Below are positions 1 to 9,091 of a DNA stretch of 64,000 nt, piece by piece. The DNA lies in assembly GCA_051251645.1 (NCBI GenBank), contig JBPOEY010000001.1:558001-622000 (forward strand), given 5' to 3'. Every line of letters begins with the position of its first letter. Within the stretch, counting starts at the first letter, position 1. The notes below the pieces were generated by a model that saw nothing but the letters and a program-made list of their open reading frames with translations, made no database searches and was not told where the DNA came from. A program made the translations under genes and the position numbers. This DNA comes from Litorimonas sp051251645 (GTDB taxonomy: Bacteria > Pseudomonadota > Alphaproteobacteria > Caulobacterales > Maricaulaceae).

Positions 1-260
1 CTGGCGACTTGCATGGAAATGACATCCGCGCCGAGGCGTCGTCCGGCCAATTCGAAGGATTTCTCAGTCCGGGTTGAATTCTCAAAAAACAGATTGATGA
101 GTGTTTTACCCGCAAGCACATCGCGCGGCCCGTGTTTTTGCACATCAATGTCGGAATAGTGCGCGCCCAGCGCCAGCAGATTTTCAATATCGGCGCGGTG
201 GAAATCGGAAATATCGAGGCAATGCCTCTTGGTGAACTCATATCCCTCGAATGGGGTCAC
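1..260 (-). CDS. pyrB: Aspartate carbamoyltransferase catalytic chain, N-terminal part (cut by window edge)
   Basis: Cytosolic transferase that joins carbamoyl phosphate and aspartate, the first committed step of pyrimidine synthesis. Only about 86 N-terminal residues are present; the gene runs off the left edge. The carbamoyl-phosphate loop FFENSTRT is visible, followed by SFELAGRRLGADV, which is typical of this family. I chose the GTG at 260 because a GGAG lies five bases upstream; another GTG six bases earlier overlaps that GGAG. It follows ruvX on the same strand after a 56-base gap and is probably cotranscribed with it. Confidence 0.9.
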   Translation of the reverse strand, partial: MTPFEGYEFTKRHCLDISDFHRADIENLLALGAHYSDIDVQKHGPRDVLAGKTLINLFFENSTRTEKSFELAGRRLGADVISMQVA

Positions 261-316
261 AGACACTCCAACTTCTAAACTTTGTGGCGCTTAGGCAGCG
301 TGGCCGGATGAGTCAA

Positions 317-769
317 TCACGCGCGTAATCTGTCGAGCACGCCTTGCAGAATATAGCCCGCCGCCATGGCATCAATTTTTTCCGCGCGTTTGGATCGCCG
401 GACGTCGGCGTCGATCATGGTGCGGGTAACGGCGGCGGTGGATAGGCGTTCGTCCCACAGGAAGATCGGCACATCTTCGAGGCGCAGTAAATTATTGCAA
501 AAGTCCCGGACCGATTGAACCCGCGGACCCGCACTGCCGTCCATATTGAGCGGTAATCCCACGATCAACGCACTGCAGTCATTGGTGTGATATTGCGCCA
601 AGAGTTCCGTCGCATCGGGCGTGAATTTCTTACGCCGGATCGTCAGCAGCGGTGTCGCAATCAATCGCGTACGGTCTGAAATCGCGAGTCCCAACGTCTT
701 GGTCCCCGGATCAAGACCGAGAAGTGCGCCGGAGGAGGCGGCAAGGATGGGAAGATCGATTAAGGCCAT
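317..769 (-). CDS. ruvX: Holliday junction resolvase-like protein RuvX/YqgF
   Basis: Small RNase H-fold nuclease of the YqgF family, linked to Holliday junction resolution and, in other bacteria, to 16S rRNA 5'-end processing. About 150 residues, the usual family length. Visible family signatures are the N-terminal GLDPGTKTLGLAISD strand with the first catalytic Asp, the VGLPLNMDGS segment and the C-terminal WDERLSTA motif, followed by an Asp near the KIDAMAAGYIL helix. The open frame extends further upstream, but those residues lack family character and would overlap the preceding gene, so I start at the ATG of MALIDLP, 11 bases after that gene. Confidence 0.93.
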   Translation of the reverse strand: MALIDLPILAASSGALLGLDPGTKTLGLAISDRTRLIATPLLTIRRKKFTPDATELLAQYHTNDCSALIVGLPLNMDGSAGPRVQSVRDFCNNLLRLEDVPIFLWDERLSTAAVTRTMIDADVRRSKRAEKIDAMAAGYILQGVLDRLRA

Positions 770-780
770 GGCCGCGCGCC

Positions 781-1377
781 CTAGCCGTGGATGCCACTCC
801 CTGCAAGCTGTAGTGCGCCTGCGCCAAGCAAGGTGAAGGCAACTAGGATAGCAAGAATGATCTTGACCCATCGTTTTGGGAAGCGTCGCCACAGCACGGC
901 CGTGCTGATCAGCACAAGTGCGACTTCAACCCCCGAGACCCACCGAGCGTATAAATCGACCTCCCAGTAAGACAGCGGACTATGAAAGCGCCAGTCGCTC
1001 AACGGCCAGAAATGACGATAGGCGTCGTGGCTGTGAACCGGGGCGTCTAAGCCGATATGCAGTAGCGCCGCCAAACTAAAGACCATTAGCCAAACACCCC
1101 ATTGGGTGCCGCGCTGCCACCAGGCGAGCGCGAGTAGAGCGGCATAAATCGGGACACTATTGAACGAGGCGATGAGCGTTTGCATCGGCTCTTCAAAATA
1201 ATACTGACCCCAGATAGCGTCCCACTCCTTGCCCAAACCCCAGCGTTGCCAGGGCGCCCAGAGAAAGATGATGAGGTCGGGTATGAGTGCACCGGCGAGG
1301 ACCCAAGAATTGCGAGGACGTTCGCCAGTCTTAGAGAGGGCAGCGAGCGCGACGAGCGCATGGGTCGGCGTATTCAT
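781..1377 (-). CDS. Membrane-bound metal-dependent hydrolase (YdjM/DUF457-like)
   Basis: Predicted integral membrane protein of 198 residues resembling the YdjM/DUF457 family, often called membrane-bound metal-dependent hydrolases; the substrate is unknown. The N-terminus has the family PTHALVALAAL with an early His, then an IPDL Asp, and in the middle an HIGLD...HSHDAYRHFWP stretch supplying likely metal-binding His and Asp residues. Hydrophobic segments occur near residues 75-85, 93-108, 148-160 and 170-190. It sits between an acyltransferase and ruvX on one strand with gaps of about 12 bases, so it is probably in the same transcript. Homologs are sometimes mislabelled as cobalamin proteins. 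Confidence 0.75.
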   Translation of the reverse strand: MNTPTHALVALAALSKTGERPRNSWVLAGALIPDLIIFLWAPWQRWGLGKEWDAIWGQYYFEEPMQTLIASFNSVPIYAALLALAWWQRGTQWGVWLMVFSLAALLHIGLDAPVHSHDAYRHFWPLSDWRFHSPLSYWEVDLYARWVSGVEVALVLISTAVLWRRFPKRWVKIILAILVAFTLLGAGALQLAGSGIHG

Positions 1378-1389
1378 TTCGCAGTTACG

Positions 1390-2064
1390 CTAGTGATTGC
1401 TGGGTTTAATACCCGTGTAACGCTCTGCGACATAGGCGTGATGGGCAATTGCGTCCGCGTCCATATCGCCTGTCGTGGGTAAGACCCCATGAAGAACAAC
1501 CTGTTTGCGCGGAGAATCCACGCCGTATAGAAAGACTGGAACATTCGCCGCTTGAGCAATCCGCAGGTAGCCCTTGCGAAAGCCGGGGACTTTGGAGCGG
1601 GTGCCTTCAGGCGTAATGGCGATCCAGATGACGTCTTCGCGTTTTATCCAATCGGCGATTTGGGTCGTGAGATCGTTTTTGGATTTACGGTCCACGGGAA
1701 TTCCGCCCATCGCTTTCCAAAGCGAGCCAAGAGGCCAGAAAAAAGCCTCGCGCTTCATCATGAAATGAATGGGCATGCCCAGCGCCAGCATACCGCTGAG
1801 CGCCAAAATCAGGTCCCAGTTTGATGTGTGCGGCGCGGCAATGATGATGGTTTTCGGAATTGTCGGCGGCTGTCCGACCAATTCCCAGTCGAGCAAAGAT
1901 AAGGCGGTTCGCCCGATCCAGCGAGTTACGACGTTACCACGCCGCAATTCCGCATCAACCAGAGGGGAGGACGTCAAATCCTGAGAGGGGGCAGGTATAG
2001 GTGTCGCGTCGTTTAACAATTGATCGGAATGAGAAGTGGCGGGCGACGCGGCAGGGTTTTCCAT
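1390..2064 (-). CDS. PlsC-like 1-acyl-sn-glycerol-3-phosphate acyltransferase family protein
   Basis: Acyltransferase of the PlsC/LPLAT superfamily, 224 residues, probably acting on lysophospholipid or another lipid acceptor at the inner face of the membrane. The catalytic HX4D motif is HTSNWD near residue 78, and the acceptor-binding block is PEGTRSK near residue 152. The first 45 residues are polar and rich in Ser, Pro and Ala and have no family counterpart. An AGGATAT sits six bases before the ATG. A paralog lies directly upstream (2155-2748), pointing to a tandem duplication. The true acyl acceptor cannot be read from sequence. Confidence 0.82.
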   Translation of the reverse strand: MENPAASPATSHSDQLLNDATPIPAPSQDLTSSPLVDAELRRGNVVTRWIGRTALSLLDWELVGQPPTIPKTIIIAAPHTSNWDLILALSGMLALGMPIHFMMKREAFFWPLGSLWKAMGGIPVDRKSKNDLTTQIADWIKREDVIWIAITPEGTRSKVPGFRKGYLRIAQAANVPVFLYGVDSPRKQVVLHGVLPTTGDMDADAIAHHAYVAERYTGIKPSNH

Positions 2065-2154
2065 AGTTATATCCTAACACGCATTCGATGAACCGACGAC
2101 TGAGGAATGCGGCTTTGCGCATTACATGTCTTCAAGAATTACGGATGGTAGAGA

Positions 2155-2748
2155 TTATTGGTTTTCCGGGTTCACAGCGACCCACGTCGCGTCGACGTAA
2201 TCTTTGATCGCTTTGGCGTCGGCCTCAATGTCGCCCGTCAGCGGGAATTCCCGGTCCAGCACGACATGTTTGTTGGGTCCATCAAACGCGCAAATGAACA
2301 CGGGGACATTGGCCGCGTAGGCCACGCGCAAGAAACCAGTCTTGTAACGATCTACCTTGGCGCGGGTGCCTTCCGGCGGAAAGCCAATGCAGATGCGGTC
2401 ATTCTCCTTGAAAATGCGTGACAGCTGACGCACAACGTTGGACCCTTTGCTGCGATTAACAGGATAGCCCCCAATAGCGCGCAAAAATGGTCCCATTGGC
2501 CAGAAAAACCACTCCTGCTTGATTAGGAACGTGTATTTGAATCCCGACGCCAGCATGGCAAGGGACGCCGCGATGGCATCCCAATTGGATGAATGCGGCA
2601 CGCCGATAATCACAAATTTCGGCGCGTCCGGCATCCGTCCTTTCAGTTCCCAGCCGATTAGCTTGAGCCCGAATGAGCCTAACCCACGGCTAAACGCATT
2701 CCCGCCGCGCGGAGAATGTTCGGACATGTGTGGATTATCATATTTCAT
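2155..2748 (-). CDS. PlsC-like acyltransferase, tandem paralog
   Basis: Second PlsC/LPLAT-superfamily acyltransferase, 197 residues. HX4D is HSSNWD near residue 52 and the second block is PPEGTRAK. It aligns with its neighbour through WELKGRMPDAPKFVI, the FFWPMG segment and the C-terminal GDIEADA region, so the two are duplicates that have diverged considerably. The start used is the first ATG, which has a GGGGCG about six bases upstream; a second ATG seven codons in has no ribosome site. It is the first gene of the minus-strand run leading to pyrB. Confidence 0.82.
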   Translation of the reverse strand: MKYDNPHMSEHSPRGGNAFSRGLGSFGLKLIGWELKGRMPDAPKFVIIGVPHSSNWDAIAASLAMLASGFKYTFLIKQEWFFWPMGPFLRAIGGYPVNRSKGSNVVRQLSRIFKENDRICIGFPPEGTRAKVDRYKTGFLRVAYAANVPVFICAFDGPNKHVVLDREFPLTGDIEADAKAIKDYVDATWVAVNPENQ

Positions 2749-2857
2749 TGCGCGCCCCGATAACCACCTGACGTCTGAGTTTCAACGGATTTACTGTTTT
2801 GCTGTGGACATCAGAGGTTGAGCTGTGGTTACGAGGATATGTTGAGGGGTTAGATGT

Positions 2858-3184
2858 ATGAAATTTTCTATCATCGGTAAATGGGTTTGCCTTCGTTTCC
2901 TTGTATTGACGACCAGCGTATTGAGCATATTGACGATCACGGTGACGGCGGTGGCCTCTCAACCGTCCGCTCACGACTTTTCCATCAAGCAGACTGCAGG
3001 CTTGCTAGAGCTTGGACCCAAAGGTCAGCGACTGGCCTCACTATCGCAGACTTACGCCAAAATTTGTCGATTAGATCGATTAGGAAGACAACCTCTCAAT
3101 AAGTGCAAACCGTCTAAGCAAAGGCTCGCGGACAGTGATCAAGTGCTCATCGGTGATTTATTGAGAGGAATTTACGTGCGATAA
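2858..3184 (+). CDS. Small secreted protein of unknown function
   Basis: I do not recognise this 108-residue protein. The N-terminus is a good Sec signal or membrane anchor: MKFSIIGKW, then a hydrophobic run to about residue 32 ending in VTAVASQ, a plausible signal peptidase I site. The mature part of about 75 residues is basic and polar and contains two cysteines in the arrangement CRLDRLGRQPLNKC, which could form a disulfide in the periplasm. GAGGGG lies eight bases before the ATG. It is divergent from the acyltransferase run and 87 bases upstream of the S9 peptidase on the same strand. Confidence 0.55.
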   Translation: MKFSIIGKWVCLRFLVLTTSVLSILTITVTAVASQPSAHDFSIKQTAGLLELGPKGQRLASLSQTYAKICRLDRLGRQPLNKCKPSKQRLADSDQVLIGDLLRGIYVR

Positions 3185-3271
3185 TTCAAGGGTGTTATGA
3201 CAACTCAAAGTTATAATGCCACCAAATTCAAGACACCGATCTTGGAACCGTTGATGCTATAGGAGAGACCG

Positions 3272-5314
3272 TTGAGACTTGGACACCCAAGAGCGAGCCT
3301 CGTTTCATTGATATTGCTCGCTTCTGCGATATATCTCACGCTTTTTTCAAGCGGAATGTCGGCGCAGGCCCAAGATACCACTGATTTCGCCGGTGCGATC
3401 TATTTCGAACATGTAGGTTTAAGCCCAAGCGGTGAGCTTTATTCCATGGTGCGCTTTAACCGCGACGGCTCATCCGAAGCCCGTGTTTTTGACCGCCGCA
3501 CGCGGCTCCGTGTTGGCGGTTTAACAATTCCCGCGGGCATGGATTTCACATGGGTGGAGTGGGCCTCCGACACGACGCTACTCGCCTCTGTCTCGACCCG
3601 GCTTCGATTTGAGGGTCAAAAAATTCACCTGCCGACGGCGCGAATATTTTCCTATGATATCAAAGAGCGTCGTGAACCTGTCATTCTTTTCGATAATGAG
3701 GACAGGATTTTACGTACGAATATTCAGCTTAATCGTGTTGTTGATATGTTACCCGCTGATCCGGATCATATTATTATGGGGGCGTGGCGAAACGGAGACT
3801 TCGATCTCTATTATGTCAATGTTGAAAACGGGCAGGCTGCGCGTATTGCAAAGGGTCGTCAGCTAACACTCGCATGGTTTACCGACATTAAGGGCCAGCC
3901 GAGCCTGCGGATGGATTGTGTGACGAAGACGTGCCGTAAGATCAATCTTTACCGTCCTGAAAATGGCGCAAATCCAAGTGACGCCGATACAGATTGGAAA
4001 TATTTGAGAAGCTTTGATCAGAATAATTCTGAGAATGAGACGTTTCTGAAGCTCCAGCCAATCGGTCCGACGGGTCAAGCGGATGAATTTTATGTATTGG
4101 ATGGGCGAGATGAACAGCCTCGTCGTTCAATCCGAATTTTCAATGTTCAAACCAATGAATTCGTGTCCACACTCTATATGGACGAAACTTACGATGTCAG
4201 TGCCGCATTAATTGATTCCAAAACCCGCGCTTACATGGGCGCACAGATTTGGCGTGACCGGGTACATTATGAGCTGGTCGATCCAGAGCTGCAGGGTCAT
4301 CTCGATGAAATTATCACACGTTTTGAGGGGGCCTGGAACGTCTCTTTGCGCAATATTTCTGATGACCGCAGTGCCGCTATAGTTTTTGTCAGTGCTTCTA
4401 ACGAGCCCGGCGCTTATTATATTTATGATTTTAAAATGCGGGACGCAAAGCGGATCGCGAGAGTTAATGTGAGCCTCCATAACTCAATCAATACCGACAC
4501 AAAAATTGTGAGTGTTCCAACACGTGACGGAGGCGAAATTACGGGCTATCTAACGGTGCCAAAACAGAATTCTAATGGTAAGATGGTCGTGCTGATTCAT
4601 GGCGGGCCAGAGCAGCGTGACGTTCTGGATTATAACAGTGATGTCCAATTTTTGGCGTCGCGCGGATATACTGTCGCACGCGTCAATTTTCGAGGGTCAA
4701 GCGGTTATGGGCGGAGTTTCGCGCAAGCGGGTTATCGGCAATGGGGCGGTGTCATGCACACTGATCTCATCGACGCAACGATTTGGTTTCAAGCGCAACA
4801 GAACATCGCGCCGGGTGAAACTTGTATTATGGGGCATTCGTATGGCGGCTATGCGGCTTTGTTGGCCGGCGCAATGCAAGCCCAGCTTTATAAGTGTGTG
4901 ATTGCAGGGGCAGGTCCAAGTGATTTGAATCAAATTTTGAAAGATGAACGCAAAGCCCATGGCAGCGATTCCCCGCAGTTCGTTTACTGGGAAAAATCGA
5001 TTGGGGATCGAAAGTCGCAAAAATCAATGTTGGCGTCGATCTCGCCGATCAATCTGGTTGAGGCTTTTGATGACCCGGTCTTGCTGATACACGGTGAATA
5101 TGACCGGGTTGTCCTTCCTAAACATTCATTGCGGATGGAAAAGGCGCTTCGCAAAGCGGGACAATCGGTTGAGTTGCTTGAGATTAAGGGCGGTCACCAA
5201 CATTCTGGCTGGTCGCAGCGAGGGCGTGTGAGCTATTTAGAGAAAGTTGAAGCCTTTCTAGCAAAACATTTGCCTACGACCACCGCCACACCTGATGAAA
5301 CTACCGCGCCCTAA
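3272..5314 (+). CDS. Secreted S9 family (prolyl oligopeptidase-like) serine peptidase
   Basis: Peptidase of the prolyl oligopeptidase / acylaminoacyl peptidase family (S9), 680 residues, probably periplasmic. A signal peptide covers roughly residues 1-34, ending SAQAQD. Residues 35-400 match the beta-propeller part and the last 250 residues the alpha/beta hydrolase domain. The catalytic Ser is in GHSYGGYA near residue 523, the Asp in HGEYDRVV and the His in GGHQHSGW. The start is TTG at 3272: AGGAGA lies seven bases upstream and the signal peptide needs these residues. It likely trims peptides for uptake. Confidence 0.9.
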   Translation: MRLGHPRASLVSLILLASAIYLTLFSSGMSAQAQDTTDFAGAIYFEHVGLSPSGELYSMVRFNRDGSSEARVFDRRTRLRVGGLTIPAGMDFTWVEWASDTTLLASVSTRLRFEGQKIHLPTARIFSYDIKERREPVILFDNEDRILRTNIQLNRVVDMLPADPDHIIMGAWRNGDFDLYYVNVENGQAARIAKGRQLTLAWFTDIKGQPSLRMDCVTKTCRKINLYRPENGANPSDADTDWKYLRSFDQNNSENETFLKLQPIGPTGQADEFYVLDGRDEQPRRSIRIFNVQTNEFVSTLYMDETYDVSAALIDSKTRAYMGAQIWRDRVHYELVDPELQGHLDEIITRFEGAWNVSLRNISDDRSAAIVFVSASNEPGAYYIYDFKMRDAKRIARVNVSLHNSINTDTKIVSVPTRDGGEITGYLTVPKQNSNGKMVVLIHGGPEQRDVLDYNSDVQFLASRGYTVARVNFRGSSGYGRSFAQAGYRQWGGVMHTDLIDATIWFQAQQNIAPGETCIMGHSYGGYAALLAGAMQAQLYKCVIAGAGPSDLNQILKDERKAHGSDSPQFVYWEKSIGDRKSQKSMLASISPINLVEAFDDPVLLIHGEYDRVVLPKHSLRMEKALRKAGQSVELLEIKGGHQHSGWSQRGRVSYLEKVEAFLAKHLPTTTATPDETTAP

Positions 5315-5439
5315 GGGCCGGTGCCTCATAATTTCAGATTCTAAGTGAGAGCAATTGCAGGACGCAACACCCTAGCGCTTGCGGCTCTCCCGTGCCGTTG
5401 GTATCGGGCTGCGAATTCCTTAGTTTTTCGGAGACCCTT

Positions 5440-5742
5440 GTGGCCGAGCCTCAACATGGTGTGAACAGCACTGACGTCAAGAAAATTGCCCGTCTGGCGC
5501 GCCTCCATGTCGAGGACGCGCAATGCAGTGCGATTGCCGATGATCTGAACGGTATTCTTGGCTGGATCGAACAACTGAACGAAGTGGATGTCGAGGGCGT
5601 TGAGCCGATGACCTCCGCCGTTGCGATGACGGCCCCGATGCGTGCGGATGTGGTGACGACAGGCGGGATTCGCGATCTGGTGCTGGCCAATGCGCCGAAG
5701 TCCGAAGACGGCTTTTTCGTTGTCCCCCGGTCGGTGGAGTAG
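5440..5742 (+). CDS. gatC: Asp-tRNA(Asn)/Glu-tRNA(Gln) amidotransferase subunit C
   Basis: Small stabilising subunit of the GatCAB amidotransferase, which converts misacylated Glu-tRNA(Gln) or Asp-tRNA(Asn) to the correct amide form. Family features are STDVKKIARLARLHVED near the N-terminus, GILGWIEQLNEVDVEGVEPM in the middle and the C-terminal FFVVPRSVE. The open frame begins further upstream; I chose GTG 5440 because GGAG ends six bases before it. GTG 5461 would also give a family-like N-terminus but has a weak ribosome site. gatA starts three bases after the stop. Confidence 0.92.
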   Translation: MAEPQHGVNSTDVKKIARLARLHVEDAQCSAIADDLNGILGWIEQLNEVDVEGVEPMTSAVAMTAPMRADVVTTGGIRDLVLANAPKSEDGFFVVPRSVE

Positions 5743-5745
5743 ATC

Positions 5746-7212
5746 ATGACGGACCTGACTAAAATGACCCTCGCCGGCGCGCTCGACGGCATGGCCAAGG
5801 GCGAATTTTCCTCTGTTGATTTGACCGAGGCGCATATCTCGGCCTGCGAAGCGGCGACGGGGCTCAACGCCTTTGTCACGCCAACATTTGATCTGGCCCG
5901 CGCGCAGGCGCAGGCCTCTGACGCCCGCCGTGCCTCCGGTGATGCAGGCCGTCTCGAAGGCGCGCCGCTCGGCATGAAGGATTTGTTTTGTACCGAAGGC
6001 GTCAAGACGACGGCCGCGTCAAAAATTCTCGGTGACTTCACGCCGCCTTACGAATCCACCGTTTCGGCCAATATGAAAGCTGACGGCATGGTGATGCTGG
6101 GTAAGCTTAATCTTGATCAATTCGCGATGGGCTCGGCCAATGAGACGTCCTGCTTTGGCCCCGTGATTAATCCATGGCGCAATGATGTTGATCTGGTCCC
6201 CGGCGGCTCGTCTGGCGGCTCGGCATCCGCTGTCGCAGCCGACCTCTGTCTTGGGGCCACCGCAACAGATACAGGCGGCTCCATCCGCCAGCCGGCCAGT
6301 TTGACGGGCACGGTCGGCATCAAGCCGACTTATGGCCGCTGTTCACGCTACGGCATCGCCGCCTTTGCCAGTTCGCTGGATCAGGCCGGACCGATTGCTA
6401 AAACTGTTGAAGACGCGGCGATCTTGCTTGAGAGCATGGCGGGCTATGACCCGAAAGACAGCACGTCGTTGAATGAGACCGTGCCGGATTGGCGTGCTGC
6501 CTGTGGTCAGTCGGTCAAAGGGCTGCGCGTTGGCGTACCGAAAGAATACACCATCGACGGCATGCCCAAAGAGATCGAAGATCTCTGGGCCGAAGGTATC
6601 GAATGGATGCGGGACGCGGGCGCGGAAATCGTCGACGTTTCCCTGCCGCACACGAAATATGCGCTGCCTGTCTACTATGTCGTCGCCCCTGCCGAAGCGT
6701 CCTCCAACCTCGCGCGCTATGACGGCATGCGGTTTGGTCTGCGCGTCGACGGTGAAAACCTCGCGGACACTTACGAACGCACCCGCACTGAAGGCTTTGG
6801 CGACGAAGTCCGCCGCCGCATCATGATCGGCACTTATGTGCTGTCTGCGGGTTATTACGACGCCTATTACCTGCGCGCGCAAAAGGTCCGCACCAAGATC
6901 GCCGATGACTTCCGCAACGCATGGGACACATGCGACGTGCTCCTGACGCCCACGGCGCCGAGCGCCGCGTTCCCGGTGGGGCGCAAGATCAATGATCCGG
7001 TACAGATGTATCTAAACGATGTCTTTACCGTGACGGCGAACTTGGCCGGACTGCCGGGGATTTCAGTGCCGGCGGCGTTGGATGGGTCAGGCTTGCCGTT
7101 AGGCCTGCAGATTATCGGTAAGGCACTGGACGAAAGCACCGTGTTCAAGGCGGCTGGCGCACTCGAAAAAGCGGCCGGCTTTACGGCGAAACCCTCAAAG
7201 TGGTGGAGCTAG
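5746..7212 (+). CDS. gatA: Asp-tRNA(Asn)/Glu-tRNA(Gln) amidotransferase subunit A
   Basis: Glutaminase subunit of GatCAB, 488 residues, amidase-signature family. It releases ammonia from glutamine and channels it to GatB. The Ser-cisSer-Lys triad is visible: the Lys in APLGMKDLF near residue 78 and the glycine-serine block PGGSSGGSASAVAA with TDTGGSIRQPA after it, about residues 150-185. The gene lies between gatC and gatB with gaps of three bases on each side, the usual operon layout. Confidence 0.97.
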   Translation: MTDLTKMTLAGALDGMAKGEFSSVDLTEAHISACEAATGLNAFVTPTFDLARAQAQASDARRASGDAGRLEGAPLGMKDLFCTEGVKTTAASKILGDFTPPYESTVSANMKADGMVMLGKLNLDQFAMGSANETSCFGPVINPWRNDVDLVPGGSSGGSASAVAADLCLGATATDTGGSIRQPASLTGTVGIKPTYGRCSRYGIAAFASSLDQAGPIAKTVEDAAILLESMAGYDPKDSTSLNETVPDWRAACGQSVKGLRVGVPKEYTIDGMPKEIEDLWAEGIEWMRDAGAEIVDVSLPHTKYALPVYYVVAPAEASSNLARYDGMRFGLRVDGENLADTYERTRTEGFGDEVRRRIMIGTYVLSAGYYDAYYLRAQKVRTKIADDFRNAWDTCDVLLTPTAPSAAFPVGRKINDPVQMYLNDVFTVTANLAGLPGISVPAALDGSGLPLGLQIIGKALDESTVFKAAGALEKAAGFTAKPSKWWS

Positions 7213-7215
7213 ACG

Positions 7216-8694
7216 ATGTTTGTTGCCCCAAGAATTGCTGATAAAAAAGACTGGTTATCCGGAGAGACGGGTGATTGGGAATTGATCATTGGGTTGGAAG
7301 TCCACGCGCAGATCGCGTCGAAATCCAAGCTGTTTTCCGGTGCGTCGACCGAGTTTGGCGCGGCGCCGAATACGCAGGTCGCGCTCGTGGATGCGGGCCT
7401 GCCGGGGATGCTGCCTGTTGTGAATGAATTTTGCGTCGAGCAGGCCGTTCGCACGGGCCTCGGCCTGAACGCGCAGATCAACAAATTCTCGCGCTTTGAT
7501 CGGAAGAATTATTTCTACGTCGATCTGCCGCAAGGCTATCAGATCAGTCAGTTTGAATTCCCGGTCGTCGGCGAAGGCGAGATAGAGATCACGCCTGAAG
7601 ACGGCGAGCCTGTCATTGTTGGGATTGAACGGCTGCACCTCGAACAAGATGCGGGCAAGTCGGTGCATGATTTGTCGCCGGACGAGACCTATGTCGATCT
7701 GAACCGCTCTGGCGTGGCGTTGATGGAAATCGTGTCCAAGCCGGATATGCGCTCGGCGGCTGAAGCGTCGGCCTATGTCGACAGCTTGCGCCAAATCGTG
7801 CGGGCGCTCGGCACCTGTGACGGCGATATGGAAAAGGGTAATCTGCGCGCGGATGTGAACGTGTCTGTCCGTCGTCCGGGTGGTGAGCTGGGCACCCGCT
7901 GCGAGATCAAAAACGTCAATTCGCTTCGCTTCATTCGCCAAGCCATCCATTATGAAGCCCGCCGTCATATCGAAATTCTCGAAGCGGGCGGTACAATTGA
8001 TCAGGAAACGCGCCTGTTTGACAATGTTAAAGGCGAGACACGGACGATGCGGTCCAAGGAAGATGCGCATGATTACCGTTATTTTCCGGACCCAGACTTG
8101 TTGCCTTTGGAGCTAACGGATGAATTCATCGCGAATATTAAAGCGGACCTGCCGGAACTGCCCGAAGCGCGCAAAGCCCGCTTTGTGGCGGAATATGGCG
8201 TGCCCGCTTATGATGCCGGCGTGCTGACGGCGGACAAAGCCACAGGCGACTATTTCGAAGCGGTTGCTAAAGGTCGCGATGCGAAAATTGCGTCCAACTG
8301 GATGATGGGTGAGCTTTTCGGCGCGCTGAACAATGCTGAGCTGGGATTAGACGACAGTCCGATCAGCGCAGAGGCCCTCGGTGGTTTGATCGACCGGATT
8401 GCGGATAAAACGATCTCCGGAAAAATCGCCAAGGATGTGTTCGGTAAAATGTTTGCGGGTGAAGGCTCAGCGGACGACATTATCGAGCGTGATGGTCTCA
8501 AACAAGTGACGGACATGGGCGCCATCGAAGGCTTCGTGGACGAGGTCATCGCCGCAAACCCTGATCAGGTTGAGAAGGCCAAACAAAACCCGAAACTGCT
8601 TGGTTTCTTCGTTGGACAAGTGATGAAGAAAAGCCAAGGCAAGGCCAACCCCAAGGCCGTGAATGATCTTTTGCGGCGTAAGTTGGGACTTTGA
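7216..8694 (+). CDS. gatB: Asp-tRNA(Asn)/Glu-tRNA(Gln) amidotransferase subunit B
   Basis: Kinase and transamidase subunit of GatCAB, 492 residues: it phosphorylates the carboxyl group of the misacylated tRNA and amidates it. Signatures are WELIIGLEVHAQI near the N-terminus, YFYVDLPQGYQISQ, the LEQDAGKS...VDLNRSGVALMEIVS block and DYRYFPDPDL. The last 150 residues form the helical and YqeY-like tRNA-binding tail ending in KANPKAVNDLLRRKL. The first 17 residues before the family start are extra; a downstream start is possible, but no better ribosome site is seen. Confidence 0.97.
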   Translation: MFVAPRIADKKDWLSGETGDWELIIGLEVHAQIASKSKLFSGASTEFGAAPNTQVALVDAGLPGMLPVVNEFCVEQAVRTGLGLNAQINKFSRFDRKNYFYVDLPQGYQISQFEFPVVGEGEIEITPEDGEPVIVGIERLHLEQDAGKSVHDLSPDETYVDLNRSGVALMEIVSKPDMRSAAEASAYVDSLRQIVRALGTCDGDMEKGNLRADVNVSVRRPGGELGTRCEIKNVNSLRFIRQAIHYEARRHIEILEAGGTIDQETRLFDNVKGETRTMRSKEDAHDYRYFPDPDLLPLELTDEFIANIKADLPELPEARKARFVAEYGVPAYDAGVLTADKATGDYFEAVAKGRDAKIASNWMMGELFGALNNAELGLDDSPISAEALGGLIDRIADKTISGKIAKDVFGKMFAGEGSADDIIERDGLKQVTDMGAIEGFVDEVIAANPDQVEKAKQNPKLLGFFVGQVMKKSQGKANPKAVNDLLRRKLGL

Positions 8695-8918
8695 AGTCGG
8701 GCGACACAGATCAGGTCAATAGGCGTGTGACCGTTGTCAGATATGGTGCCCCGTTGTTTATGCTGGTCATTTTGTTTTACATCTTGCGGGCATATTTCGA
8801 CATCGACCCTATGATCGCAGGATTGATTGCGGTCATTGTTGCGGGTGTAGAGTTTGCCATCCTCTCAGCTTTTCTAAAAAAAGCCGGGGATCGCGATACT
8901 GAGGACCGGATCGGATGA
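8691..8918 (+). CDS. Small two-helix membrane protein
   Basis: I do not recognise this protein of about 75 residues. Two hydrophobic segments (around residues 18-33 and 41-62) separated by a short YFDIDP loop make it a likely inner-membrane hairpin with a charged C-terminal tail. The frame opens with a TTG overlapping the gatB stop (TTGA). An in-frame GTG at 8727 is an alternative that would shorten it by 12 residues. It overlaps the next small gene by four bases, so it appears translationally coupled to gatB and the nitroreductase. Confidence 0.6.
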   Translation: MKSGDTDQVNRRVTVVRYGAPLFMLVILFYILRAYFDIDPMIAGLIAVIVAGVEFAILSAFLKKAGDRDTEDRIG

Positions 8919-9091
8919 GACTCCCATACCGCGAAGGCCCGGCCTTTGGCGCATTAATCATCGGCGGCGGCCTCGCATTTCTGATGAATGGGAAAGGCTT
9001 TCCACTTTGGCAGTCACTTGGGGCAGGGGTTGTCGTCGGGGTGCTTGATTACTTCTTTATTGTCTTCATTCAGGAGCGTTTCCGCAAATGA
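8915..9091 (+). CDS. Small membrane protein, 58 residues
   Basis: Short coding frame of 59 codons that starts at an ATG overlapping the previous stop (ATGA) and ends in a TGA overlapping the nitroreductase ATG. The product has two hydrophobic stretches, FGALIIGGGLAFLM and LGAGVVVGVLDYFFIVFI, and a basic end, so it is probably an inner-membrane hairpin like its neighbour. A clean open frame with ATGA junctions on both sides is the main support. Function is unknown; together the two may form a small membrane complex. Confidence 0.6.
   Translation: MRLPYREGPAFGALIIGGGLAFLMNGKGFPLWQSLGAGVVVGVLDYFFIVFIQERFRK

Noticed and set aside
7255..8070. Long minus-strand frame of 271 codons inside gatB
   Set aside because: It is fully antisense to a certain gene and its composition follows from gatB codon use.
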